Both the position numbers and the translations under genes were made by a program. The notes under the pieces were generated by a model. That model had not been told where the DNA came from. It ran no database searches and saw nothing but the letters and a program-made list of their open reading frames with translations. A stretch of DNA of 64,000 nt. It comes from Microcoleus sp. FACHB-672. GTDB taxonomy: Bacteria > Cyanobacteriota > Cyanobacteriia > Cyanobacteriales > Oscillatoriaceae. How positions within the stretch are numbered: position 1 is the first letter of the stretch; each line of letters opens with the position of its first letter. Where the stretch lies: positions 248,001 to 312,000 of the forward strand of contig NZ_JACJOU010000019.1 in assembly GCF_014695725.1 (NCBI RefSeq). Reading direction: 5' to 3'. Positions 50,006 to 59,991 of the stretch are shown here, piece by piece.

Positions 50006-50086
50006 GGGCGAGGAGAGAATCGAACTCTCATACCTTTCGGTGTCAGATTTTGAGTCTGATGCGTCTACCAATTCCGCCACCCGCCC
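50006..50086 (-). tRNA. trnL: tRNA-Leu (anticodon CAA)
   Basis: 81 bases on the minus strand. The 5' acceptor GGGCGGG pairs with CTCGCCC, with discriminator A at 50006. The D arm contains GGCGGAATTGGTAGACGC; the anticodon stem TCAGA/TCTGA closes the loop CTCAAAA, giving CAA; a variable arm and the T arm GAGAG-TTCGATT-CTCTC follow. CCA is not encoded. Its 5' 22 bases overlap the 3' end of the M48 protease gene. Confidence 0.95.
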
Positions 50087-50940
50087 TTGGGTTCTGAGTT
50101 CTTATTATAGCGCATTTCTCGCTGATGCAACAAAGATTCATAATCTTTTGTACTTGCCCACCGATCAATTTCTCGCGCTCGTAATACTGGCACGGGATGC
50201 GTCAGTTGAGCCGTTTGCGCTTGCTTGAGCATTTCTCCCAACTGGTTTCTGCTAATGTCATCATAGGCGCGGGCTTGAGCCAGAAAAGCATCCACATTCA
50301 ATTGCGGTGCCAGAGTCGCGGAACCCCCTGCCAACTTCATGAGGAGAGAAATCACTACCTTCGGATCTTGAGCAGCTAGCAGTGCCGCCCGATCACAAGT
50401 AAATTCTGCACATCGCACCCACTCTAGAAGTTGGGCTTGTAAGCTTTGAGCGATCGCTCCGCCCAAGTTTGGCAGTTGATTGGCGGCAAGCACCATCAAG
50501 TTTGCCAAGGTCAAATACACGCCATGATCGCACTTGAGATGACCCAATTCATGAGCGATCACCGCTTGAATTTCAGGCGGAGTCAGCAGCTCAATCAAAG
50601 AGGTGTGCATGACAATAAACGGTTGTCGGCCCCGCATTGCAAAGGTATAAGCGTTGGGAACCGGATGTTGGCGCACATAAAGTTGCGGCGGTTCTAGATC
50701 CAGAATTTTGCAGGCTTCTAACAGCAGTTGATGCAAATGCGGCAACTGCTGTTCGCCCACCAAAACACTAGAGGCAATATTGTCCAGGTAAAAAAACTGC
50801 TCACCAATTGGCCCTAGCAGATTTCGCACCAGCAGGTCTAACCCAGGCAGTTGCTTGAGGGAATTTGTCGCTTCCAGATCGAGCGGGTGACGAAATTGGT
50901 CTGCTTTCAGACCGATTAGCGGTGTCTTCAAGAAATCCAT
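50065..50940 (-). CDS. M48-family zinc metalloprotease
   Basis: From the ATG at 50940 the protein has 291 residues. The zinc motif HELGH in VIAHELGHLKCDHG, preceded by PPEIQAV, and the downstream acidic ligand in CAEFTCDRAAL are typical of M48 peptidases such as HtpX-like and YcaL-like ones. There are weak hydrophobic stretches but no clear membrane domain. The last six sense codons and stop lie within tRNA-Leu. A TTG at 50955 would add five residues. Confidence 0.87.
   Translation of the reverse strand: MDFLKTPLIGLKADQFRHPLDLEATNSLKQLPGLDLLVRNLLGPIGEQFFYLDNIASSVLVGEQQLPHLHQLLLEACKILDLEPPQLYVRQHPVPNAYTFAMRGRQPFIVMHTSLIELLTPPEIQAVIAHELGHLKCDHGVYLTLANLMVLAANQLPNLGGAIAQSLQAQLLEWVRCAEFTCDRAALLAAQDPKVVISLLMKLAGGSATLAPQLNVDAFLAQARAYDDISRNQLGEMLKQAQTAQLTHPVPVLRAREIDRWASTKDYESLLHQREMRYNKNSEPKGGWRNW
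50104..50133 (-). promoter_or_regulatory. Likely promoter of tRNA-Leu(CAA) inside the M48 gene
   Basis: On the minus strand TTGTTG (50128-50133) and TATAAT (50104-50109) are 18 bases apart, and the TATAAT ends 17 bases before the tRNA 5' end. Both lie in the protease coding sequence. Confidence 0.5.
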
Positions 50941-50976
50941 GCCGGCCACATCCAACAGGTAAACAGTCCCAGACCT

Positions 50977-52398
50977 TTATTTTAATGCCGATTCCGTTGA
51001 CTTGCTTGCCGCCGATTCATTGTCCACTTCCACATTCGCTTCCACGTCTTCAGGCTCACCCTGTATCCGCTGTAATTTAGCGCCGAGTTGCTGTAGTTTG
51101 ACATCTAACCGCTCGTAACCTCGGTCTAAGTGCTGCAACCCTTGGATCGTGGTTTTGCCCTCTGCTGCCAGCCCAGCCAGCACCAAAGCGGCAGAAGCGC
51201 GTAAGTCGGTTGCCACCACCGGCGCACCTGAGAGCATCGGTACACCTCGCACAATCGCATGATTGCCTTTGACGCGAATATCTGCACCCATGCGGTTTAA
51301 TTCCGCCACATGACGCAGCCGATTCTCAAATACCGTCTCGCTAATGACACTGTCTCCCTCACTTATGGTGAGCAAGGCCATAAACTGCGCCTGCATATCA
51401 GTGGGGAAACCGGGATATGGCAATGTTTCAATATCCGTTGCTATATTACTTTCCCCTGGAATAATCCGCAGTTGGTAGGGCGCGTCAGCGATTATTTTCG
51501 CCCCAATCGCCCGCAGTTTAGCCATGACCGCCGTCAGATCATCCGAAATCACCGGCGACAGGCTGATTTCCGAACGGGTAATCGCCCCCGCGACCAAAAA
51601 TGTCCCAGCTTCTATTCGATCAGGAATGATGCTGTAATCGGTCGAATGCAATTTTGGCACCCCAGAAATCACAATAGTCTTGGTGCCGGCCCCTTGTATT
51701 TTTGCCCCCATTGAGCGGCAGAAATTTGCCAGATCCACAACTTCTGGCTCTTGAGCCGCGTTATCAATCGTGGTTTCACCATCAGCCAGCGTCGCCGCCA
51801 TCATCAAGGTTTCAGTTGCTCCTACGCTGGGATAGTCCAGGTAGATTTTGGCACCCTTTAAGCGCCGGTTCGGGCCGGTAACATAAGCATGAACAATTCC
51901 ATGCTCAATTTGCACATCCGCCCCCATCGCCCGCAAACCGCGAACGTGAAGCTCAACCGGCCTGGCACCGATGGCACACCCTCCAGGTAGAGGGATTTGA
52001 GCTGCCCCCAACCGGGCGAGTATTGGCCCAATCGCAAAGAAACTCGCTCTTAGCTGGCTCACTAACTCGTAAGGCGCTTGCGATTGCCCGATTTCGGTGG
52101 CATTAACGTCTAAGATGTCCCCATTTCGCTCTATCTTCACGCCTAGGGCTGAAAGAATTTGGCCCATGCGAGCGACGTCGGCTAATAACGGAACGTTGCG
52201 GATTCGGCAATCCTCTGGACAGAGCAATGCGCCAGCCATCACCACCAAGGCAGCGTTTTTCGCCCCGCTAATTTTGACATGGCCTTGCAGAGTAGATCGG
52301 CCCCAAATGTGCAGAATCGAGTTGTCTGCTTTTTCAGGAGATGCGTGATTATCTTTCAAGTTGAGAGAGGAAGTAATATGTTTACCCTCCAGGATCAA
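50977..52398 (-). CDS. murA: UDP-N-acetylglucosamine 1-carboxyvinyltransferase
   Basis: The 473-residue reading covers a complete MurA, the first committed step of peptidoglycan synthesis. Landmarks are [32 protein letters not shown] (with the reactive Cys in GGCAIG), and [20 protein letters not shown]. The C-terminus has a charged Asp/Glu-rich tail ([17 protein letters not shown]). The start is unsettled: TTG at 52398 comes before GGAGGG (52385-52390), which would place an ATT at 52377 or a TTG at 52359 as start. About 15-30 residues at the N-terminus are therefore uncertain. Confidence 0.92.
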   Translation of the reverse strand: MILEGKHITSSLNLKDNHASPEKADNSILHIWGRSTLQGHVKISGAKNAALVVMAGALLCPEDCRIRNVPLLADVARMGQILSALGVKIERNGDILDVNATEIGQSQAPYELVSQLRASFFAIGPILARLGAAQIPLPGGCAIGARPVELHVRGLRAMGADVQIEHGIVHAYVTGPNRRLKGAKIYLDYPSVGATETLMMAATLADGETTIDNAAQEPEVVDLANFCRSMGAKIQGAGTKTIVISGVPKLHSTDYSIIPDRIEAGTFLVAGAITRSEISLSPVISDDLTAVMAKLRAIGAKIIADAPYQLRIIPGESNIATDIETLPYPGFPTDMQAQFMALLTISEGDSVISETVFENRLRHVAELNRMGADIRVKGNHAIVRGVPMLSGAPVVATDLRASAALVLAGLAAEGKTTIQGLQHLDRGYERLDVKLQQLGAKLQRIQGEPEDVEANVEVDNESAASKSTESALK

Positions 52399-52587
52399 TT
52401 AATACTTTGTAACTTCTGATTTGGTTCCGATTTTACCGGAAAGATGTCAGATGTCCAGATTTATGCTTCCATAAGTTAGCAGTTTCTTCCGCATGATTGC
52501 TGAAATTAGGGATATTTAGCAAACCGGCTTGACAGCCACAGTGAATGGCGCTACGGTAGTATACTGCGATACGAGATAAACCAGTAA

Positions 52588-52669
52588 GCGGAACTGGCGG
52601 AATTGGTAGACGCGCATGATTCAGGTTCATGTGGTGCAAGCCTTCCGGGTTCAAGTCCCGGGTTCCGCA
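52588..52669 (+). tRNA. trnL: tRNA-Leu (anticodon CAG)
   Basis: 82 bases. Acceptor GCGGAAC pairs with GTTCCGC, discriminator A at 52669. The D arm contains GGCGGAATTGGTAGACGC, the anticodon stem CATGA/TCATG closes TTCAGGT, giving CAG, a variable arm follows, and the T arm is CCGGG-TTCAAGT-CCCGG. CCA is not encoded. A TTGACA (52529-52534) and a TATACT (52560-52565) lie upstream, but their 25-base gap is too long for one promoter. Confidence 0.96.
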
Positions 52670-52785
52670 TTTTTAAGGATGAGAGATAAAAGATCAGTGG
52701 AATTATTTGTTTTGACCGATAACCGATTACTTTCGGACTCAGGCAAAGAACTTTCACCCTTTATCCCTCATCTTTTATTTTTTCC

Positions 52786-53604
52786 ATGCTGACGAGTCTT
52801 CAGAATTCTCTAGTCAAACAAATTCGGAAGTTGCACGCTGCCAAAGGCCGGCGGGAACAACAGCTATTTCTCATCGAAGGAACGCATTTGCTGGAAGAAG
52901 CGTGTGCGGTGAACTTCCCCCTCGTCACGGTTTGCTGCACGCCCCAATGGCAGGAACGTCATCCCAATCTGTGGGAAACGGCAACTGAAAACGCTGATCG
53001 CTCAGAAGTAGTGAGTGCTGAAGTGCTTGCAGCGTTGGCAACGACGGTTAACCCGGATGGCGTTGTGGCAACAGCGCAACGGACGGCAATCGCTTCACCC
53101 TCCGGTACCACAGATTTGGGTATTGCCTTGGAAACGTTGCAAGATCCGGGCAACCTTGGCACCATTATCCGGACGGCAACGGCTGCCGGTGCAGGCGGTT
53201 TATGGCTGAGTGGGGATAGTGTAGATGCGGATCAGCCAAAGGTGCTGCGGGCGTCAGCAGGTGCATGGTTTCGGTTGCCAATAATCGTTAGTCCCGATTT
53301 AAAAGCTGAAGTTGGTCGCTGCCGGCAGCAGGGAATGCAAGTAATCGCAACTGCTAGCAATGCCCCAGAAACTTATTGGGAAATTGACTACCGCCGCCCT
53401 ACGCTGATTTTGCTTGGTAATGAAGGGGCTGGCTTATCTGCTGATTTAGTAGAGTTGGCAGATCGGCAAGTCAAAATTCCTCTCAAAGCCGGTGTGGAGT
53501 CGTTGAATGTGGCCATCGCTGCTGCCCTGATATTATACGAAGCTCAACGGCAACGCGGCTTCACTCCTGAGAATTCTGACAATCCGTCGATTTTGGATAC
53601 TTAG
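52786..53604 (+). CDS. TrmH/SpoU-family RNA 2'-O-methyltransferase
   Basis: The 272-residue protein has an N-terminal substrate-binding domain (LVKQIRKLHAAKGRREQQLFLIEG) and the SpoU knot with motifs LETLQDPGNLGTIIRTATAAG, LILLGNEGAGLS and VKIPLKAGVESLNVAIAAAL. These enzymes methylate ribose 2'-OH in 23S rRNA or tRNA; RlmB-like and TsnR-like members look alike, so the target is open. ATG at 52786. Its 3' end overlaps a convergent small gene by 44 bases. Confidence 0.92.
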   Translation: MLTSLQNSLVKQIRKLHAAKGRREQQLFLIEGTHLLEEACAVNFPLVTVCCTPQWQERHPNLWETATENADRSEVVSAEVLAALATTVNPDGVVATAQRTAIASPSGTTDLGIALETLQDPGNLGTIIRTATAAGAGGLWLSGDSVDADQPKVLRASAGAWFRLPIIVSPDLKAEVGRCRQQGMQVIATASNAPETYWEIDYRRPTLILLGNEGAGLSADLVELADRQVKIPLKAGVESLNVAIAAALILYEAQRQRGFTPENSDNPSILDT

Positions 53605-53830
53605 ATTGAAAAAACTGCTCAATATCTGCGGCTGCTTGTTCTAGCTCAGTGAGTTCAATTTTTTTTAACGGCTTTTTGTTGGCTTTGGCAGGTGTCTCAC
53701 GTTCAACAGCCGGTTCTGATTTTTGCTGTTGCACTTCCTCGTCAGTTAAGGTTTTCTGCAATTGGTCAAGCGAATCAAAAAAGGATCGTGTAGCCTCTCG
53801 ACGCAGATCTCGCTGATTATCACGATCCAT
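53561..53830 (-). CDS. Small charged conserved protein, function unknown
   Basis: From an ATG at 53830 the product has 89 residues. It is highly charged and helical: RDLRREATRSFFDSLDQLQ, a Lys-rich centre (PAKANKKPLKKIEL) and ELEQAAADIEQFFQS at the end. I recall such short proteins in cyanobacteria, without known role. A TTG at 53854 adds eight residues. Its end overlaps the trmH-type gene tail to tail. Confidence 0.65.
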   Translation of the reverse strand: MDRDNQRDLRREATRSFFDSLDQLQKTLTDEEVQQQKSEPAVERETPAKANKKPLKKIELTELEQAAADIEQFFQSKYPKSTDCQNSQE

Positions 53831-54317
53831 AGTGCTTGACTCCCAATTTGACAACTAAAGACTCCAACTGCTCACCTCGGCTAAGTGTTGCAAGATAAAA
53901 GGCAAATTTCTAGAATTCATAAATATCGCCAATCTAGCTGTCACTTACAACAAGCATTATGCTGAGTTTATCTATTTTTCTGTGGCGTAGCTAGTGGGAA
54001 TATTAAGGGGATCAAGCCGGCCTTCGATCAATCTGCCGGTAATTGCCGAGGGGAGAAGCGCAGAGAGTGTCTGGAAGATCAGCATTATTTAATTTTTAAC
54101 CCCTAACAGAGGATGGCAAGCGTCCTACCTGTGCAGCAGAGGCGGGAAAAAAATCTTGTGCCAGCGAGCGCCTCCAGTTGACAATAAGGAGGGTAGCGCA
54201 CCCCTAACTTGAGGTGCCCCTAATTTCGCCGCAAGCTTCGTTGAAACAAAACAGTAAAAATGTTTGAATAGGTAGTCTGCTCACTCTAAAACCTAAAATC
54301 TAAAATCTAAAATTGCT
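53831..54317. other. Intergenic region before lpd
   Basis: 487 bases without gene. Its right end carries the repeated word CTAAAAT three times (about 54287-54313), a heptamer-type repeat directly before the lpd start. The middle contains GGGTAGCGCACCCCTAACTTGAGGTGCCCC, which I cannot interpret. Confidence 0.5.
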
Positions 54318-55751
54318 ATGAGTCAGGGATTTGATTACGATTTGCTAATTATCGGGGCCGGTGTGGGCGGACATGGTGCGGCTTTGCACGCGGTCAGCTG
54401 CGGCTTAAAAGTGGCGATTGTGGAATCGGCTGAAATGGGCGGCACCTGTATTAACCGGGGCTGCATTCCCTCAAAAGCCTTGCTGGCGGCTGCCGGTCGC
54501 GTGCGGGAACTGCGGGATGCTCACCATCTCAAGACGTTGGGGATTCAATTAGGCGAAATGACGTTCGACCGGCAAGCCATTTCAGACCATGCCGGCAGCA
54601 TCGTCAGCAAAATTCGCGGCGATATGACCAATAGCCTCAAACGTCTGGGCGTCGATGTGATTCAAGGATGGGGCCGGCTAGCTGCATCACAAAAAGTAAC
54701 CGTCACGACAGACAAAGGTGAAAAAACAGTCACCGCCGACGAGGTTATTTTGGCTCCCGGTTCGGTTCCTTTTGTCCCCCCAGGCATTGAAATTGACGGA
54801 AAAACCGTATTTACGAGTGATGGCGGCATCAAGCTAGAATCACTGCCGTCTTGGATCGCCATCATTGGCAGTGGTTATATTGGCCTAGAGTTTGCCGATA
54901 TTTACACCGCACTGGGCAGTGAAATCACGATGATCGAAGCCCTAGATCAGTTGATGCCTACGTTTGACCCAGATATTGCCAAACAAGCTCAGCGCGTGCT
55001 GATCGCGCCCCGCGACATTGAAACCAGAGTGGGGCTTTTGGCGAAAAAAGTAACGCCCGGATCGCCGGTGGTGATTGAACTTGCCGACGCCAAAACCAAA
55101 GAAATTGTAGAAGTTTTAGAAGTGGATGCCTGCTTGGTTGCAACAGGACGCATTCCAGCCACCAAAGATATGGGATTGGAAGCTGCCGGCGTTGAAATTG
55201 ACCGGCGCGGTTTTATTCCGGTTGATGACCGCATGGCGGTATTATCTGGCGGTGAGCCGGTGCCCCACCTGTGGGCAATTGGCGACGCCACCGGCAAGAT
55301 GATGCTCGCTCATGCAGCCTCCGCACAGGGCATCACAGCAGTGGAAAATATTTGTGGGCGTCCTCGTACCGTTGATTATCGCTGCATCCCCGCCGCCGCC
55401 TTCACTCACCCAGAAATTAGCTTTGTTGGCATGACAGAGCCGGCAGCCAAGGAAATGGGCCAAGCCGAAGGATTTGAAGTGGGAGCAGTGCGGACATACT
55501 TCAAGGGCAATTCTAAAGCTATTGCCGAAGGGGAAACCGACGGTTTAGCCAAAGTGATTTACCGGCAAGACACCGGCGAATTGTTAGGTGTTCATATTCT
55601 GGGTATCCACGCCGCCGATTTAATCCAAGAAGCCGCCAATGCCATCGCCCACCGGCAATCTGTGCGCGATTTAGCCTTCTTGGTTCACACTCATCCCACC
55701 CTCTCGGAAGTGCTGGATGAAGCCTATAAGCGAGCACTGACGCCTCACTGA
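54318..55751 (+). CDS. lpd: Dihydrolipoyl dehydrogenase
   Basis: The 477-residue protein has the FAD-binding [15 protein letters not shown], the redox disulfide in [14 protein letters not shown] (C44/C49), the NAD fold [15 protein letters not shown], the second FAD segment [17 protein letters not shown] and the C-terminal active-site His in [14 protein letters not shown]. It oxidises dihydrolipoamide in pyruvate dehydrogenase, glycine cleavage and related complexes. ATG at 54318. It stands apart from other complex genes. Confidence 0.94.
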   Translation: MSQGFDYDLLIIGAGVGGHGAALHAVSCGLKVAIVESAEMGGTCINRGCIPSKALLAAAGRVRELRDAHHLKTLGIQLGEMTFDRQAISDHAGSIVSKIRGDMTNSLKRLGVDVIQGWGRLAASQKVTVTTDKGEKTVTADEVILAPGSVPFVPPGIEIDGKTVFTSDGGIKLESLPSWIAIIGSGYIGLEFADIYTALGSEITMIEALDQLMPTFDPDIAKQAQRVLIAPRDIETRVGLLAKKVTPGSPVVIELADAKTKEIVEVLEVDACLVATGRIPATKDMGLEAAGVEIDRRGFIPVDDRMAVLSGGEPVPHLWAIGDATGKMMLAHAASAQGITAVENICGRPRTVDYRCIPAAAFTHPEISFVGMTEPAAKEMGQAEGFEVGAVRTYFKGNSKAIAEGETDGLAKVIYRQDTGELLGVHILGIHAADLIQEAANAIAHRQSVRDLAFLVHTHPTLSEVLDEAYKRALTPH

Positions 55752-55959
55752 GTCCTAAGTCCTGAGTGGGGGAGGAGGAGAGTGGGAGAGTGGGAAATGG
55801 CATTGGCAGTGCTGAGTGGGAGAGGGGGAGTTTAAGAAAAGACGCGATTAGCCCAATCCCCCATGCCCCATCCCTCGCCTGTGGTGAATTACCACAGACT
55901 CGCCCCATGCCCAATTCCCCATGCCCCATGCCCCATGCCCCATCCCCAATTCCCTTAAT
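55752..55959. repeat. GCCCCAT / GGGAGA heptamer repeats before trpC
   Basis: The gap starts with GGGGGAGGAGGAGAGTGGGAGAGTGGG-like words and ends with five GCCCCAT-type heptamers (55915-55945) and CCCAATTCCC. Complementary CCCAT and GTGGG-type blocks could form a hairpin. This is a classic short tandem repeat region of filamentous cyanobacteria, sitting directly before trpC. Confidence 0.75.
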
Positions 55960-56847
55960 ATGCACATTCGACGCCGTCCTCCAAATCCATCTGTTGCCGT
56001 TACTTCCCTGCGCTATCAAGTTAAAATGGCTGACTCGGAACCGCGCCATATTCTAGAAGAAATTGTCTGGCAAAAGGAAACTGAAGTCGCCCAACTGCGA
56101 GAACGCTTGCCTTTAGCTGAGCTACAGTATCAGGTAAAAAGCGCACCGGCACCCCGCGATTTTTTGGCGGCGTTGCGGGAAGGCAAAACGCAACCGGCAC
56201 TGATTGCGGAAGTCAAGAAGGCGTCTCCCAGTAAGGGCGTAATCCGGGAGGATTTCGAGCCGGTGGAGATTGCTCTCGCCTACCAGCAAGGCGGTGCGAG
56301 CTGCATCTCGGTTTTGACGGATGAGAAATTTTTTCAAGGCAGCTTTGAGAATTTGCGGCGGGTTCGCTCCTCAGTTGAGCTGTCGGTGCTATGCAAGGAT
56401 TTTCTAATTTATCCCTACCAAATCTACCTGGCTCGCCTCAACGGAGCTGATGCGGTGCTGTTGATTGCGGCGATTCTTTCTGACAAGGATTTACAATATT
56501 TCGTGAAAATTGTTAAGGTTTTGGGAATGACAGCCCTGATAGAAGTTCACACCTTGGAGGAACTTGATCGGGTGCTGGGCATTGAGGGTGTAACGTTGGT
56601 GGGGATTAATAATCGCAATTTGGAAGACTTTTCTGTGGATCTGCAAACCACTGTTGGACTGATGGCAGAACGAGGCGAGCAGTTGCGTGAACGTGGTATT
56701 TTAGTCGTGAGCGAGTCGGGGCTGCACGCCAGAGAGGATTTGAGTCGGGTTGCAGATGCCGGCGCTACTGCGGTTCTCATTGGTGAGTCTTTGGTGAAAC
56801 AGCCAGACCCAGCCGATGCCATCGCGAAGCTTTTCTTAAACACTTAG
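55960..56847 (+). CDS. trpC: Indole-3-glycerol-phosphate synthase
   Basis: The 295-residue protein from the ATG at 55960 begins [14 protein letters not shown], which is typical of cyanobacterial TrpC, followed by the beta/alpha barrel: [89 protein letters not shown] and [10 protein letters not shown]. It closes the indole ring in tryptophan synthesis. An in-frame start 13 codons upstream would read through the heptamer repeats and is discarded. Confidence 0.95.
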   Translation: MHIRRRPPNPSVAVTSLRYQVKMADSEPRHILEEIVWQKETEVAQLRERLPLAELQYQVKSAPAPRDFLAALREGKTQPALIAEVKKASPSKGVIREDFEPVEIALAYQQGGASCISVLTDEKFFQGSFENLRRVRSSVELSVLCKDFLIYPYQIYLARLNGADAVLLIAAILSDKDLQYFVKIVKVLGMTALIEVHTLEELDRVLGIEGVTLVGINNRNLEDFSVDLQTTVGLMAERGEQLRERGILVVSESGLHAREDLSRVADAGATAVLIGESLVKQPDPADAIAKLFLNT

Positions 56848-57204
56848 GACTTGCCAGCAAACCAAAAATTGTGGAGACAGATCGGAGCAAGTCAGGTCTT
56901 TACTGCCGGCAAATCCGATTTGTGAAAGGATAAATGTGAGCGGTTAGCATTCAAAAACATATTAATTAAGGAAAAATAAATTATTTTCCTGTGTGCCTTT
57001 CCTCGGCTGAAGCAGGCGTGCTAATCGCTTTGCCGTGGCAGGGGGGGCGGGTATAGAGTATGATGCAATACTAGACTCTGCAGTTTGGAAACTTAGGTTT
57101 CTTTGAATGGCGGCGAAACGCCCAGATCCAGTTATATGCTTGGTTCTGCAACGCCTCATTTTATGACGATCAGGTCTCGGTTCACTTGAGGTAGATCAGC
57201 TTTC
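56848..57204. other. Intergenic region between trpC and the DUF5340-like gene
   Basis: 357 bases, no gene seen. A minus-strand frame at 56962-57159 lacks a ribosome site and coding character. Confidence 0.45.
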
Positions 57205-57486
57205 ATGGAGCCTATTCCTCTTCCTTCTCATATCCACTACGAATTGCTATTGCAACTGTTAGAGCGTCAAACAATGTTTGCTGTTGGGCAAAAGCCTTCT
57301 CAACGCGAACAGGTACATCAGCTAATTTCGACGCTCCGCAAAGCGCTTGCCCAACAGAAGCAACTAGAAGATAGCTGTGAACGAGCGAATGTACCCATAG
57401 AGTACCGTTGGTCACTCAATGACAACAACGGAGAACAGGCTTCTACTCAGAATTTTCGGAAAGCACAGCAGCAACCACCGGCCTGA
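57205..57486 (+). CDS. Small conserved cyanobacterial protein (DUF5340-like)
   Basis: The 93-residue soluble protein begins MEPIPLPSHIHYELLLQLLERQT and is mostly helical, with a Gln-rich end. I associate this start with DUF5340, a cyanobacterial family without function, but from memory only. ATG at 57205; no strong ribosome binding site. Confidence 0.65.
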   Translation: MEPIPLPSHIHYELLLQLLERQTMFAVGQKPSQREQVHQLISTLRKALAQQKQLEDSCERANVPIEYRWSLNDNNGEQASTQNFRKAQQQPPA

Positions 57487-57702
57487 TACGATATTTGGAT
57501 CGAGCAATGGGCGGATTTGAAATGATGAATGCTGCTGCCGCTCGTTTTTCTAAATGAATCGGTTGCCGGCATTTACCACAATGGGACGAGAAAGTAAAAA
57601 GTAAAAAATCAGTGATTTTTTCTGTTACTTTTGCATATCGCTTTGTGCTATAAAAACACCCCTAGCCACTAAAAAAGATTTTTGAGACAGTAGGACGGAC
57701 TC

Positions 57703-58857
57703 ATGGACGATAAGCTGATGCTGATGATTCCTGGCCCAACGCCGGTGCCAGAGCAGGCATTACTCGCGCTCTCTCGGCACCCAATTGGCCACCGCAGTGG
57801 TGATTTTAGTAAAATCATGGCCGAGGTTACTCAAAACCTCAAATGGCTGCACCAAACGGAAAACGATGTTTTGATTTTGACAGCCAGCGGCACCGGCGCG
57901 ATGGAAGCAGGAATTATCAACTTTCTGAGTCCGGGCGATCGGGTTTTGGTTGGCTGTAATGGTAAATTTGGCGATCGGTGGGCTGAAGTTTGTGAAGCTT
58001 ATGGACTCGCCGTAGAGAAAGTTTCCGCAGAGTGGGGCAAAGCACTCGAACCTGAACAGTTCCGAGAAAAACTGGCAGCAGACACCGGCAAACAAATCAA
58101 AGCCGTGATCCTTACCCACAGCGAAACGTCCACCGGCGTGCTTAATGACTTAGAAGCGATCAACCGGCACGTCAAAGATCATGGCGAAGCCTTGATGATG
58201 GTAGACACCGTTACCAGCTTAGGGGCGGTTAATGTGCCGATGGATGCCTGGGGATTGGATGTTGTGGCATCTGGGTCACAAAAAGGCTATATGATTCCTC
58301 CTGGGCTGGGTTTTGTCGGTGTTAGCCCGAAAGCTTGGGAGGCTTACAAAACGGCAAAACTTCCCCGCTACTACTTGGATCTGGGTAAGTATCGTAAAGA
58401 TGCTGCGAAAAATACTACGCCTTTTACACCGCCAGTCAACTTGTTTTTTGCCCTGCAAGCCTCGCTGAACATGATGCGGAATGAGGGGTTAGAAAATATT
58501 TTTGCACGGCACCAGCGCTTAATGAAGGCCACTCGCGCTGCAATTAAAGCAATGGATCTCCCGCTGTTGACCTCGGATGAGGCAGCCAGTCCAGCGATCA
58601 CAGCCGTAGGGCCGGCACAAATAGACGCAGAAAAAGTGCGTTCAATTGTGAAAAAGCGGTTCGATATTGTCCTCGCCGGCGGACAAGATCATCTTACGGG
58701 CAAGATATTCCGAATTGGTCACTTAGGTTTTGTCAGTGATCGTGATATCTTGGCGGCGATTGCTTCTCTAGAAGTTGCCTTCAAAGAATTGGGTCATAAA
58801 AGCTTCACTCCGGGTGCCGGTGTTGCCGCTGCTGCTGAAATTTTTGCTCAGTCTTAG
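57703..58857 (+). CDS. PLP-dependent aminotransferase, alanine-glyoxylate / serine-glyoxylate type
   Basis: The 384-residue class V aminotransferase begins LMLMIPGPTPVPEQALLALSRHPIGHRSGDF, has LTASGTGAMEAGI, HSETSTGVLNDLE, DTVTSLGAVNVPMDAW and the PLP-lysine K194 in ASGSQKGYM. This is the photorespiratory or soluble-hydrogenase-small-subunit-like group (the latter name is historical). It should transaminate glyoxylate with alanine or serine. ATG at 57703; a strong terminator follows. Confidence 0.9.
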   Translation: MDDKLMLMIPGPTPVPEQALLALSRHPIGHRSGDFSKIMAEVTQNLKWLHQTENDVLILTASGTGAMEAGIINFLSPGDRVLVGCNGKFGDRWAEVCEAYGLAVEKVSAEWGKALEPEQFREKLAADTGKQIKAVILTHSETSTGVLNDLEAINRHVKDHGEALMMVDTVTSLGAVNVPMDAWGLDVVASGSQKGYMIPPGLGFVGVSPKAWEAYKTAKLPRYYLDLGKYRKDAAKNTTPFTPPVNLFFALQASLNMMRNEGLENIFARHQRLMKATRAAIKAMDLPLLTSDEAASPAITAVGPAQIDAEKVRSIVKKRFDIVLAGGQDHLTGKIFRIGHLGFVSDRDILAAIASLEVAFKELGHKSFTPGAGVAAAAEIFAQS

Positions 58858-58896
58858 GCAAGAATTTTAAATCTAATTATTTAGGCTTCAAAATCA

Positions 58897-58932
58897 AAAG
58901 AGCGGGCTGTTTAACAAACCCGCTCTTTTTAT
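58897..58932 (+). terminator. Rho-independent terminator of the aminotransferase gene
   Basis: AGAGCGGG and CCCGCTCT pair perfectly around an 11-base loop, preceded by AAA and followed by TTTTTATT; it is the clearest terminator in the window. The A-rich left side makes it partly usable from the opposite strand. Confidence 0.9.
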
Positions 58933-59029
58933 TATGTTGTTTTGATTGTTGCCGAAGTCAATTTTCAAAAACATTTTCTCCTGCGTCCGGATCAAGCCGG
59001 TGGACAAGCTAGATAACATAAATCAAATC

Positions 59030-59221
59030 TTATGCTGTTTCCAGCCAGTCGTAGATTCGTTCTAACTGTTCAATCGTTACCAAGCCATACTGCCAAAGAA
59101 TCATGGGCAATGGGCCTGGATCTTGCTCCCGATGCCGCAGAGCGATTTTAAGACAGGATGCAGAAATTGCTAAATCGTCTTGTAAAAATCGGATGAATTT
59201 ATTGTGTGTTGCGGGTGCCAT
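59030..59221 (-). CDS. DUF2949 family protein
   Basis: The 63-residue protein from the ATG at 59221 (GGAAGGTAG upstream) reads NKFIRFLQDDLAISASCLKI, then LPMILWQYGLVTIEQLERIYDWLETA, which matches the cyanobacteria-specific DUF2949 as I remember it. The fold is probably helical; function unknown. A TTG at 59242 adds seven residues and is discarded. Confidence 0.8.
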   Translation of the reverse strand: MAPATHNKFIRFLQDDLAISASCLKIALRHREQDPGPLPMILWQYGLVTIEQLERIYDWLETA

Positions 59222-59991
59222 GTCTACCTTCCACTTCCTCAATTAAACCTAATTTTGTATCATCAATCCTGCTTTTAAAGAGTGCAGTTAGCCAGTATGG
59301 AATCTGTACACCGGGGTTGCCGACGATTCGTACCCATGAAGGGACGATAAGCCGGTTTATTGTGTGCCAGACGCTGCTAAAACTTTGTCACGCCCAGGAC
59401 TGAAAGCTCTAAGGCTACTTGTCCTCTTCGCGTGCGTTTTGCACGGATCTCCGAATTCGTTGGGAGCTTTGATACCGCTGCAGACAACTTATTCGCTAAT
59501 CCCTAGTGCATCAGGTTCTGCGAGCAACAACATCTGTAAATTTACAGATTTTTAGACCAGAACCCGATTGGCGCTTCAGCCGTTCTACTGAAACTTTTTA
59601 TGAGCTAGAGCCGGCTTACATTTGCCAAACCCTTGCTACATCAATATTCCTTCCCTTTCGGGATGGTTTTGTGGGGGTCCACTCCTGTCTCACTCCTACA
59701 CCAAAAGAAATACGCTTTGAGTGTACTTTCCCCCCAATCTCCGCCCTTGACTACAACCGCTAAATTCAGGATGAGGCGACTACCTCAGACTTAACTATCG
59801 ATTGAGTTTGAGCGATTCACGGTATCTTGTACAAATTTACTCTAACTGTATTCATTTCTTGCCGCAGTCGAGTAAAGATTGTACAGAGATTTTGTGAAGT
59901 TTCCAAGAAGCATTTTATAAATTTTTTGCTCCTCAGATAGACAGATTAACAAATCCCGGTCGTTCTGTCCACAATCACAGATTATGCAACT
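59222..59991. other. Intergenic region with an 18-bp palindrome
   Basis: 770 bases without a credible gene. Plus-strand frames at 59206-59403, 59364-59555 and 59506-59763 overlap each other and lack ribosome sites. The perfect palindrome at 59532-59549 is the main structure. Confidence 0.45.
59532..59549. promoter_or_regulatory. Perfect 18-bp palindrome followed by T-run
   Basis: ATCTGTAAATTTACAGAT is fully self-complementary and followed by four T. It could be a dimeric repressor site or a short terminator; no gene ends just before it on the plus strand. Confidence 0.45.

Noticed and set aside
50006-52669. Two tRNA-Leu genes as integration sites of a mobile element
   Set aside because: No integrase, attachment-site repeat or atypical gene block lies between or beside them.
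59206-59763. Three small overlapping plus-strand frames
   Set aside because: They overlap one another, lack ribosome sites and do not resemble known proteins.
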